Shown here in pieces: positions 7,953 through 14,296 of a stretch of DNA of 14,549 nucleotides. The notes under the pieces are model-generated. The model was given only the letters and a program-made list of their open reading frames with translations. It had not been told where the DNA came from and did no database searches. The position numbers and the translations under genes were made by a program. The DNA is from DATLYH01 sp035575035. Lineage in GTDB: Bacteria; Planctomycetota; Planctomycetia; Gemmatales; Gemmataceae. Numbering within the stretch: the stretch's first letter is position 1; each line of letters begins with the position of its first letter. Where the stretch lies: positions 1 to 14,549 of the forward strand of contig DATLYH010000334.1 of NCBI GenBank assembly GCA_035575035.1, read 5' to 3'.

Positions 7953-9008
7953 TCAGACCGACGGCTTGCCAAACAACAGGGCGCGCAGCTCGGGATAATC
8001 CCGGAAGCGCCACACCAGGCCGTCCACGTAGTAGTGGAACAGCACCAGCATGGAGAAGGGCACGAACAGCCACGCCGCGTAGCCCCGGTGCATCAGGCCG
8101 AGCACCTCGATCACGCCGACCGCCAACCCGTAGAGCAGGGCGATCACGAACCACCGGGCGACGACCCCCTTGACCGCCGGGAAGCGCTTGCGCTGATAGT
8201 ACATGATCCAGCCCTGGTACTGGACATCGTGGTAGACTGTCTCCAGCGCCTCGGCGACCAGGAAGGGGGTAGCGGTGGCGAAGAAGACGAAGTAGTGCGT
8301 CGAAAGGGCGGCTGCCATCAGGAGGAGCTTGGGAACATTGAGCGGCTTGCCCTCCATGACCCGCCAGGTCTGCCGGGCCCCGAGCAGCACGAGCAACACC
8401 AGGAAGACATCCCACAGCCGCTCGCCAAGGTGCGGCGGCAGCGAGGGGAAGCGGGCTTGCAGGTCGCGGTAGATCACAACCGGGCCGCGGAGGTCGCAGT
8501 AGTCGTTGAACAGGCAGGCCAACATGCCGGTGTAGAAAGTCAGACCGTCCAGCCAGTTGTCGATCGGCTCCAGATCGTGGTTGAGGACCTTGTACGCCTT
8601 CATAATACCGGCGTGCTGGCGGATGATGTGCCAGGTGCCGTAGACGGCGGCCAGCACGATCAGATGGGCCTCATACCCCAGGGCGGCGACGGCGAACCCG
8701 GCCGCGACGAAGCCGGCAATGCCCCAGGTGTACAATCCCCGTCGCCGGGCGAACTCCTGCCGGTCGTAGTGGGTGCGGGAGAAAGTCTGGAAGATATGGG
8801 GATGATCAAACAGGGCGGTGAAGACGAAGTAGGTGATCAGGATGCTGTCGCCCTGGAGGAAAAAACCCAGATGGTACGCCCCGCAGTACAGGCCGTAGAA
8901 GGCCAGGGTCAACCCGCAGCTGCCGATGAAGAAGAACAGGTCGTAGCGCGGGCTGACCAGCCAGCGGAAGCCGGCCGGGGGCGCAGCCGGTGCGGCGGCG
9001 GTGCTCAT
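7953..9008 (-). CDS. Histidine-rich polytopic membrane protein of unknown function, 351 aa
   Basis: I do not recognise an established enzyme name. Seen: roughly seven to nine hydrophobic spans, with His/Asp/Tyr motifs near their ends: D68-H69-P-H71-I-F and R78-T-H80-Y-D82; W126-H127-I-I-R-Q-H132; T237-H238-Y-F; Y259-H260-D261-V-Q263-Y264; and H325-Y-Y-V-D329-G-L-V-W333. Such spacing resembles membrane-embedded metal-binding enzymes (for example non-heme iron oxygenases or desaturases), but it does not match the canonical fatty-acid desaturase boxes. The ATG at 9008-9006 overlaps the speD stop as ATGA, with GAGGTG five bases upstream, so it is probably translationally coupled to speD. The frame stays open far upstream, across speD and into speE, but that part is antisense-like low-complexity translation and was excluded. 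Inference: it acts on the same lipid, polyamine or conjugate as the aminopropyltransferase operon. It is last in the operon. Confidence 0.85.
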   Translation of the reverse strand: MSTAAAPAAPPAGFRWLVSPRYDLFFFIGSCGLTLAFYGLYCGAYHLGFFLQGDSILITYFVFTALFDHPHIFQTFSRTHYDRQEFARRRGLYTWGIAGFVAAGFAVAALGYEAHLIVLAAVYGTWHIIRQHAGIMKAYKVLNHDLEPIDNWLDGLTFYTGMLACLFNDYCDLRGPVVIYRDLQARFPSLPPHLGERLWDVFLVLLVLLGARQTWRVMEGKPLNVPKLLLMAAALSTHYFVFFATATPFLVAEALETVYHDVQYQGWIMYYQRKRFPAVKGVVARWFVIALLYGLAVGVIEVLGLMHRGYAAWLFVPFSMLVLFHYYVDGLVWRFRDYPELRALLFGKPSV

Positions 9009-9355
9009 GGCGTCACCTCGCTGCCGCGGCTGGTGCAGGTGACCGATTCCCGGGCCGGCTGCAGTACCCGGCGGAAGCAGGCCAGCGCCTCCTGCGGGTC
9101 TCCGGGACCGCAGGAGAAAATGTCCAGAGCCAGGTAGCCGTGCTCCGGGTAGGTGTGCAGGGCAATGTGCGACTCGGCCAAAAGCAGCACGCCGGTGACG
9201 CCGCCCGCAGGGAAGCGGTGGAGCAGGGGCGGCGCCAGGGGCGTCAGCCCGCAGCAGCGCGCCGCCGTCAACAGGCACTCGGCGAGCAGGTCGGCGGCGT
9301 CGAGCCGGGCCGCCGCGATGCCGTAGAAGTCTGCCAGCAGATGCTTGCCGATCAT
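9005..9355 (-). CDS. speD: S-adenosylmethionine decarboxylase proenzyme, prokaryotic class 1B, 116 aa
   Basis: Makes decarboxylated S-adenosylmethionine, the aminopropyl donor for polyamine synthesis, using a pyruvoyl cofactor formed by self-cleavage. Seen: the diagnostic segment LLLAESHIALHTYPEHGY with cleavage expected between E61 and S62 (S62 becomes the pyruvoyl group), H67 as the processing histidine and C82 in IFSCG as the catalytic cysteine. Overall length and the N-terminal GKHLLADFYG match the short bacterial/archaeal class. The chain ends with a polar tail (about 103-116) that also carries the ribosome-binding site of the next gene. It starts 36 bases after the speE-like stop, and its stop overlaps the next start by four bases (ATGA). 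The SD ahead of this ATG is weak, so coupling to the upstream gene is plausible. All key residues are present, so it should be active. Confidence 0.95.
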   Translation of the reverse strand: MIGKHLLADFYGIAAARLDAADLLAECLLTAARCCGLTPLAPPLLHRFPAGGVTGVLLLAESHIALHTYPEHGYLALDIFSCGPGDPQEALACFRRVLQPARESVTCTSRGSEVTP

Positions 9356-9391
9356 GTCCCTGCCCGTTCTCGGGGCGCGGACCGGTGCCGT

Positions 9392-11011
9392 TCAGCGGCC
9401 GCCCGCCTCCATCCGAGCCAACTGCCTGGAGTTGTTCAGGTAATACGTCAGCACCACCGGCCGGTCGAGCGTGGACACCTCCACCGGCACCCGGCTCACG
9501 TCCTTGCCCAGGGCGAACATCCCTCGCAGCGCCTCCGGCGTCAGGTAGCGCGTCGGCACCCGGAGTTGGGCGGCTTCTGGTGCCAGCGCGTGGCGGGCCG
9601 CCAGCACAAACCCCCACTCGCCGAATGACGGCACGTAGACGTGGTAAGGCACCGGCTTCAGGTCGGCCGCCTCGATTGTCGCCTGGATGCACCAGAAGGC
9701 ATCGCGAGCGAAGTAGGGGGAGGTCGCCTGGGTGGCGAAGATTCCGGCCTCGGCCAGGCGGCGCTGCACCAGCCGGTAGAACTCCCGCGAATAGAGCTTG
9801 GCCAGCACATCCGCGCTCGGGTCGGGGAGGTCGGCCAGGATGACATCGTACAGCTCGGCCCCCTCCTGGAGGAAGCGGAAGGCATCCGCATTGACGATTT
9901 GCACGCGCGGATGGTGCAGCGCCTGTTGGTTAAGATCGGCCAGGGCGGGGAAAGTCCGCCCCAGTTCGGTCATGCGCGGGTCGAGGTCCACGAGGATGAC
10001 CTGCCTGATCCCTTCATGTTTGAGCACCTCGCGGACCGCCAGCCCATCGCCGCCGCCCAGGACCAGGACCCGCTCCGCCGCTGGCGCCAGCGCCAGGGCC
10101 GGATGCACCAGCGCCTCGTGGTAGCGGTATTCGTCCAGGGCGCAGAATTGCAGATGGCCGTTCAGGTAGAGCCGGATGTCATCGTGCCAGCGAGTGATGA
10201 CGATGCGCTGATGCGGCGTCTGCTCGGCGTGGATGATCTCATCCTCGTAGAGCCGGCCCTCCAGCAGGCTGACGACCTGCAAGGAGAAGACGAAGCCCCC
10301 CGCCAGCACGGCCGCGATGCCGGCACAGGCCGTCAGTAGTTTGCGCGGGTGCCGCAGCTGGGTTCCGAAGACCTGCACGTTCCACCCGGCCACGGCAAGG
10401 TTGACCAGCCCGACCAGCAAGGCGGTGCGCATCATGCCCAGCGTCGGCAGCAGCACCAGGGGGAAGAGCAGCGAGCCGGCTAGGGCGCCGACGTAGTCGA
10501 ACGACAGCGCCTGGGCGATGACGGCGCGGAGCGTGCCGTAGCGCTTCAACAGGCGGGTCAGCAGCGGCAATTCCAGGCCGGTCAGGGCGCCCACCCCGAT
10601 CAGGGAGCCGTACAGCGCCAGCCAGTACAGGAAGCCGGCCCGGTACGTGGCGAACAAGAGCGCCACCGAACCCCCGCCTAGGGCGGCGAGGGCCAGCTCG
10701 GTAATCAGAAAGGTGTCAAGCAGCCCCTGGCGGACGCGCTGGGACAGGTAAGAGCCCAGGCCCATGCCGCCGAGGAAGACGCCGATGGCCACCGAGAACT
10801 GGGTGACGCTGCTGCCCAACAGGTAGGTGGCGACGGTGGCGATGAGCAACTCGTAGACCAGGCCGCAGGCCGCCACAGCGACGACCGAGGCGAGCAGGGT
10901 CAGGGCTTCGCGGCGCTCTCGGGCCGGGTCTGCCGGTGCCGGGCCGGTTGCCGGCATTTCCTCCGCCTCGGCAGCGGCGCCCGGGCCGTTGATTCCCTGG
11001 GAGACTTCCAC
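9392..11011 (-). CDS. Membrane-anchored spermidine synthase-like aminopropyltransferase, 539 aa
   Basis: Seen: a polar N-terminus (1-36); about seven membrane spans (37-250); then a SpeE-type Rossmann domain (about 255-530). Motifs in the latter are TPHQRIVITRW (264-274), the amine-site segment D293-E-Y-R-Y-H298-E299, the SAM-binding GGGDG (319-323), V-D342-L-D344, N-A-D376, and D394-L-P-D397-P, where D394 matches the catalytic Asp of spermidine synthases. Known: SpeE transfers an aminopropyl group from decarboxylated SAM to an amine such as putrescine; membrane-fused forms exist in many bacteria and their acceptors are poorly defined. Inference: it transfers to an acceptor at or in the membrane. 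The residue before Q268 is H267 where relatives commonly have Tyr. The GTG start is supported by GGAGGAG about 6 bases upstream. It lies 22 bases after the DUF350 gene and 36 before speD. I leave the symbol blank because the acceptor is uncertain. Confidence 0.93.
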   Translation of the reverse strand: MEVSQGINGPGAAAEAEEMPATGPAPADPARERREALTLLASVVAVAACGLVYELLIATVATYLLGSSVTQFSVAIGVFLGGMGLGSYLSQRVRQGLLDTFLITELALAALGGGSVALLFATYRAGFLYWLALYGSLIGVGALTGLELPLLTRLLKRYGTLRAVIAQALSFDYVGALAGSLLFPLVLLPTLGMMRTALLVGLVNLAVAGWNVQVFGTQLRHPRKLLTACAGIAAVLAGGFVFSLQVVSLLEGRLYEDEIIHAEQTPHQRIVITRWHDDIRLYLNGHLQFCALDEYRYHEALVHPALALAPAAERVLVLGGGDGLAVREVLKHEGIRQVILVDLDPRMTELGRTFPALADLNQQALHHPRVQIVNADAFRFLQEGAELYDVILADLPDPSADVLAKLYSREFYRLVQRRLAEAGIFATQATSPYFARDAFWCIQATIEAADLKPVPYHVYVPSFGEWGFVLAARHALAPEAAQLRVPTRYLTPEALRGMFALGKDVSRVPVEVSTLDRPVVLTYYLNNSRQLARMEAGGR

Positions 11012-11033
11012 GGCACACTCCTCCCCCGACCGC

Positions 11034-11360
11034 TCAGAGCACGGCCGCTGCCACGATGATGCAAATGCCCAGGATCATCGCCGAGCAGAGGATGGCGACG
11101 GCCACGTTCTGCTTCTCGCAGATCTCCGCTTTCAGCTTGAAGGGGGTGATCAGGTCGAACACCTCGAAGCCGATGATCGCCAGCACGATGCCGATACCGC
11201 CGAAGATCACCGTGGAGACGATCGCCATGAGGAGTGAGTCGGGATGCCAGCGGACTGGCGGCGCCGCGCTGCCGGCATCCTGCGCCCAGGCCGCGGCTGC
11301 CGCCGCCAGCACGATCAGCAAACTTCCCGACGCCCCGACCAAGACAAGGATCCGTCTCAT
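11034..11360 (-). CDS. Short DUF350 (YjfL-like) membrane protein, 108 aa
   Basis: Seen: an N-terminal hydrophobic signal or anchor (about 4-26, ending AAWAQ), a periplasmic-looking linker with WHPDS, then two membrane spans (about 42-65 and 86-107) joined by the DUF350-type segment EVFDLITPFKLKAEI followed by E82-K-Q-N85. Known: DUF350 proteins such as E. coli YjfL usually carry two such hairpins and occur with polyamine-type and PspA-type genes; their biochemical role is unknown. Here only one hairpin is present, preceded by a cleavable-looking leader. The ATG at 11360 was chosen because GGAGG (11369-11373) is 8 bases upstream; a TTG at 11378 would add six residues but lies upstream of that SD. 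It is 22 bases before the aminopropyltransferase start. Family assignment is from remembered motifs, so moderately sure. Confidence 0.8.
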   Translation of the reverse strand: MRRILVLVGASGSLLIVLAAAAAAWAQDAGSAAPPVRWHPDSLLMAIVSTVIFGGIGIVLAIIGFEVFDLITPFKLKAEICEKQNVAVAILCSAMILGICIIVAAAVL

Positions 11361-11368
11361 CGCCTGCG

Positions 11369-11373
11369 CCTCC
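11369..11373 (-). promoter_or_regulatory. Shine-Dalgarno GGAGG that decides the DUF350 start
   Basis: On the minus strand GGAGG lies 8 bases before the ATG at 11360. It argues against the longer TTG-initiated form at 11378, which would place this SD inside the gene. Confidence 0.7.
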
Positions 11374-11412
11374 GACAAGGTCCAGGGCCCGGGGAACGGC
11401 CCCGTCGGCCCA

Positions 11413-11595
11413 TTACTTCCCGAAGCGGAACCCCCCGCCCAAACCGCGCGGATGGCTACTGCCGACGCGGACGCTAGCCACCTGGGCTCCTGCCTTGGCT
11501 TCCGGCGACAAGCCCCAGCCGAAGTACGAGGTCAGGGCGGCCAGCAGCAGCCCGGCCGCCAGGCCGCCCGTCACCCACCAGTAAGCCTTGTACAC
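11413..11595 (-). CDS. Small single-span membrane protein of unknown function, 60 aa
   Basis: Not recognised as a named family. Seen: one membrane span close to the N-terminus (about 5-25, WWVTGGLAAGLLLAALTSYF), a short linker with GWGLSPEAKAG, and a Gly/Arg-rich basic tail ending GGGFRFGK. The GTG start is preceded at 6 bases by AGGAGG, one of the best SDs in the window, which strongly supports translation. It sits between the DUF4178 gene (25-base gap) and the DUF350 gene (52-base gap) on the same strand, so it is probably co-transcribed. Inference: a small subunit or regulator of the membrane complex formed by its neighbours. By its charge pattern (K3 before the span, basic tail after) its topology cannot be decided. 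Confidence 0.78.
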   Translation of the reverse strand: MYKAYWWVTGGLAAGLLLAALTSYFGWGLSPEAKAGAQVASVRVGSSHPRGLGGGFRFGK

Positions 11596-11620
11596 GCGCT
11601 CCCTCCTCGGCCGGTGCCGG

Positions 11621-12871
11621 TCAGCATTCTGCCCGCCACTTCAACACCGCCCCGACGATCAGGAAGGCGGCCCCTCCGATCAACAGGCCAAGGGCGTAGG
11701 CCAGCAGGTAACCCGGATAAAGCAGTCCTGACCGCACTTCGAACCCGACATTGGAAGGAAGGTTAACCGGGGGGGCGGCCCCGGGCGGTCCGGCGGCACC
11801 GACCCCCTGCACGGTCAGGTACATATAGTAAGGGCCACCCTGCCGCACCACGAAATCCTGGTGCCCCTGGACAGGGAACGTGCTCCAGGAACTGGCAGCG
11901 TCCGGCGCTTCAAGCGTGCCGGTGGGGACGTCCTTGGCCTGCTCCGTGCCGTCGTCGCGGCGGAGGGTGCCGTTGACCCAGGCGGACGGTTGGGTCAGCG
12001 CACTGTAGACCGTCAGTCGATGTACACGCTGGTCCGGGCTCAGCTCCAGCGGCCCGAAGCGGAGGCCGTCCGGGCCAACGATTGCCTCCGCCCGAGCCCG
12101 CCCCCGGCCGACCACCCTGCCGTGCCCCGAAACAGCCCAGAGGATGAACGCCATCAGCGCCAGCCCCAGGCAACAGCAAGCGAAGTACATCATCGACCGG
12201 CCGTGCCGCTCTTGGGCGTCGAGGGCGGCCAGCTCCTCCTTCAGTCCGAAAGCCTCGTAGACCTCGCGGCGAGACAGGAGCCGGCCTCGGAAGCACTCGA
12301 CCTCTTCGTCGTCCCATTCGACGGCATAGAGTTCGTTCAACCTCTGGGCGTCGCAGTAGTCCCGCGCGTCGCCGACCCGCGCCGGCCAGGGGAGGTCGCC
12401 CTCGATCCGGTGGACGGTCGCCCGGCTGACCAGGTTGACCGTGGCCGGGGGGCCCTTGCCGGGAGAGAAGCTCGAGCCGACGACGAGTTTCCGGGCCTGT
12501 GCCGGGGTGAGCGGCTTCCAGGGAGTGAACGGCTCCATCCGCAGCCACCGCCCCTCATCATACTCCACGAAGAGGACCTGGCCGTCCGGCCCGACCAGGA
12601 CGAACTCGTCCCAGAAGTAAGTGACCCCTTCCTCGATCATGCCGAGGACCATGCGGCCGATCAGCTCGTACTCCTTGCCGTCGAAGCGGGCCGTCATGCC
12701 GAGCCGTAGCGGGGTGGTGTTGACGAAGCGCCCCGCCGTCTGGGCATCGGCACGGCGCAGGTCCTCCCGGGTGACTGTGGCGCCGCACCGCCGGCACGGC
12801 GCTGACTCCTTGCCGCGATGCAGCTCGACAGTGCCACCGCACCAGGGACATTGGACGACACGCAGGGGCAT
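11621..12871 (-). CDS. Zinc-ribbon DUF4178 membrane protein, 416 aa
   Basis: Seen: an N-terminal zinc ribbon (C8-P-W-C11 and C26-R-R-C29); a DUF4178-like beta domain (about 52-112) with GKEYELIGRMVLG, Y-F-W-D-E-F and VEYDEGRWLRM; probably a second, more diverged copy of that fold (about 125-200); a membrane span (about 227-248, including C231-C-C-C-like cysteines); a predicted extracytoplasmic domain of about 135 residues (250-385) with beta-type sequence; and a final span (about 386-410). Known: DUF4178 proteins are found next to DUF350, SpeD and SpeE genes in envelope-stress-type clusters; no reaction is assigned. Inference: a cytoplasmic zinc ribbon plus binding domain linked across the membrane to an outside sensor or ligand-binding domain. 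The ATG is preceded by GAGG at about 8 bases. It is first of six tightly spaced genes and follows a 234-base spacer. Confidence 0.85.
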   Translation of the reverse strand: MPLRVVQCPWCGGTVELHRGKESAPCRRCGATVTREDLRRADAQTAGRFVNTTPLRLGMTARFDGKEYELIGRMVLGMIEEGVTYFWDEFVLVGPDGQVLFVEYDEGRWLRMEPFTPWKPLTPAQARKLVVGSSFSPGKGPPATVNLVSRATVHRIEGDLPWPARVGDARDYCDAQRLNELYAVEWDDEEVECFRGRLLSRREVYEAFGLKEELAALDAQERHGRSMMYFACCCLGLALMAFILWAVSGHGRVVGRGRARAEAIVGPDGLRFGPLELSPDQRVHRLTVYSALTQPSAWVNGTLRRDDGTEQAKDVPTGTLEAPDAASSWSTFPVQGHQDFVVRQGGPYYMYLTVQGVGAAGPPGAAPPVNLPSNVGFEVRSGLLYPGYLLAYALGLLIGGAAFLIVGAVLKWRAEC

Positions 12872-13105
12872 GTTCTTGCCTCAACGGGCATCGCGCCTCT
12901 GGCCGCAGGGGGATGGGTATCGGCCAGGGGTGGGCCTTTGCCCGCACGCACCCCGGGCCTCGGGCCTTGGGTCTGGTTGCTTGGGGAAACGGTTGAGAAG
13001 AGGCTACAGCACCGGGTCACCGCAGTCAAGGCACTACCAGGCCGGAGTGCCCCCAGCCTTCCCGATGCCGCAAAGAAGCGCCTGCTGCCTGCCGGGTCGC
13101 GGTCG
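12872..13105. other. Spacer upstream of the DUF4178 operon
   Basis: This 234-base stretch separates the BON gene stop from the DUF4178 start, both on the minus strand. I see no convincing gene, no classic terminator after the BON gene and no clear operator. A weak minus-strand promoter candidate lies within it (see its own entry). It is the logical place for control of the aminopropyltransferase operon. Confidence 0.6.
13001..13029 (-). promoter_or_regulatory. Weak sigma-70-type promoter candidate for the six-gene operon
   Basis: On the minus strand TTGACT (13029-13024) is followed after 17 bases by TAGCCT (13006-13001). The -35 box is 5 of 6 to consensus but the -10 box is only 3 of 6. A transcript from here would have a leader of roughly 120 bases. 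Planctomycete promoters are poorly defined, so this is a guess from consensus. Confidence 0.28.
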
Positions 13106-14296
13106 TTACGGCGGCGATGCCGGGGTGGCCGACGCGCCGGCTACTTGCAGCTCGTTGCGGACCTCGCGCACCCCAGGAGTCAGATAGACCACGGCCTCGG
13201 TCAGTCGGCGCTCATGCTCGTCGGCCACCGTACCTCGGAGCACGACGACGGAGCCTTCCACATCCACCTGGATATTGCCGCGTGAAGGGAGACGGCTGGA
13301 ACGGCTAATGACCTGCTGCACGTCGGTCCGCAGCTGGGACGTGGCCCGGGTGACGAGAGGAAAGCCCAGGCTGGTGGCATAGGAGGGGGCCCGCCGCATG
13401 CCGACACTCGATGCCCCCAAGACGCCACCGCCGGTGGTCAGACCGCCGGTGGTCAAACCGCCGGTGGTCAAACCGCCGGTAGTGGTGATCCCGGCCCGGC
13501 CGGTCAGGCCCGTTCTGCCTAGGCTGGTGCCTCCCAGGCCAGTCCCCCCCAGGCCGGTCCTGCCCAAGCTGGTACCTCCCAGGCCGCCCAGCCCGGTCAG
13601 GCCACCCATACCGGTCAAGCCGCCGACCCGGCCTCCGGCTGTGCCGAGCGTGCCCAGTGTGCCGCCTGTCCCGAGCCCGCTGCCAACGCCGCCAAAGCCG
13701 GCAGCGCCGCCGACACCACGGACACCGCCGACGCCGGTGACGCCGCCGACGCCGATCGTGCCGGTGGTCGCGCTATAAATCGGGGTGCCAAAGCCCCTCG
13801 ACATCGCGCCGTTGGGCAGGCCGTCGGCAAGCGGGTTGGCGTAGAAGGCCGCGAAGGGGTTGAGCGTGGTTGGGCCTGCGGTAGTGCCGGCCCGTGGGAT
13901 GCCCGTCTGTCCGGCCATGCCTCCCCCTGTGACCAGCGGGGTGCCGTCGGTCGTGGGATTGGTGTTGCCGCTGCCGAACGTCCCGCCAACGAAGGAGCCG
14001 CCGCCAAAGGTGCCGCCGCCACTGAAGGAGCCGCCACCGAATGTACCGCCACCGCTGAAGGAGCCTCCGCCCCCGAAGGAGCCCCCACCGCCCAAAGTGC
14101 CCCCGCCGCCGAAGGAGCCGCCACCGCCGATGCTCGCGCCGCCACCGAAGCCACCGCCAATGCCTGTGCCCCCGGTCCGGCCTCCCCCGCCGATCTGGCC
14201 TTGACCGGCCGCGTGCTCCGTCGCCACAAAGAATGCCGTCCCTGCCAGCGCCAGCGCCAGCAGGCCGTAGGATTTTCTGCTCAGGTTGGTCCACAC
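13106..14296 (-). CDS. Exported glycine-rich protein with C-terminal BON domain, 396 aa
   Basis: Seen: a signal peptide (about 1-30, MWTNLSRKSYGLLALALAG then AAGQ); a Gly/Ser/Phe-rich repeat tract (about 34-110, GGGSFGGGGSF-type); a non-repetitive patch (about 145-180) with NPFAAFYANPLADG; a Gly/Thr/Leu-rich tract (about 180-292) ending in tandem LTTGG units; and a C-terminal BON domain (about 325-386) with GNIQVDVEGSVVVLRG, R-R-L-T-E-A and GVREVRNEL. Known: BON domains are thought to bind phospholipid or other surfaces and occur in exported proteins such as OsmY. Inference: an envelope or extracellular protein with a flexible Gly-rich stalk. The GTG at 14296 is preceded at 8 bases by GGAGG; an ATG at 14329 would add 11 residues but contains that SD inside the gene. 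It may be separately transcribed from the downstream operon. Confidence 0.85.
   Translation of the reverse strand: MWTNLSRKSYGLLALALAGTAFFVATEHAAGQGQIGGGGRTGGTGIGGGFGGGASIGGGGSFGGGGTLGGGGSFGGGGSFSGGGTFGGGSFSGGGTFGGGSFVGGTFGSGNTNPTTDGTPLVTGGGMAGQTGIPRAGTTAGPTTLNPFAAFYANPLADGLPNGAMSRGFGTPIYSATTGTIGVGGVTGVGGVRGVGGAAGFGGVGSGLGTGGTLGTLGTAGGRVGGLTGMGGLTGLGGLGGTSLGRTGLGGTGLGGTSLGRTGLTGRAGITTTGGLTTGGLTTGGLTTGGGVLGASSVGMRRAPSYATSLGFPLVTRATSQLRTDVQQVISRSSRLPSRGNIQVDVEGSVVVLRGTVADEHERRLTEAVVYLTPGVREVRNELQVAGASATPASPP
13427..13486. repeat. 15-base tandem repeat encoding L-T-T-G-G
   Basis: The plus-strand unit ACCGCCGGTGGTCAA occurs at 13427-13441 (last base G), 13442-13456 and 13457-13471, with a diverged fourth copy at 13472-13486. 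Near-identity at the DNA level, including third positions, suggests recent expansion by slippage or recombination within the BON-protein gene. Confidence 0.9.
13976..14190. repeat. Imperfect GGC-rich repeats encoding the Gly/Ser/Phe tract of the BON protein
   Basis: The minus strand reads as strings of Gly codons broken by TCC TTC or ACA/ACC TTC, giving GGGSF and GGGTF units of about 15 bases with variable Gly number. The units are less uniform than the 15-base repeat nearer the gene's 3' end, suggesting an older expansion. Confidence 0.75.

Noticed and set aside
9009..9692. In-frame upstream extension of the His-rich membrane protein to 579 codons
   Set aside because: The extension runs across speD and the end of the SpeE-like gene in another frame and reads as Arg/Gly/Pro-rich sequence; the ATG at 9008 has a proper SD and ATGA overlap.
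13427..13486. Direct repeats considered as a CRISPR array
   Set aside because: Units are 15 bases, contiguous with no spacers, and in frame within a protein gene.
13398..13778. Plus-strand proline-rich frame with PPVVKPPVVK repeats
   Set aside because: It is the antisense of the Gly/Thr-rich tract of the BON protein; no signal peptide or SD context supports it.
13860..14204. Plus-strand frame with KEPPPP repeats
   Set aside because: Antisense of the GGGSF tract; simple consequence of GGC/GGA repeats on the other strand.
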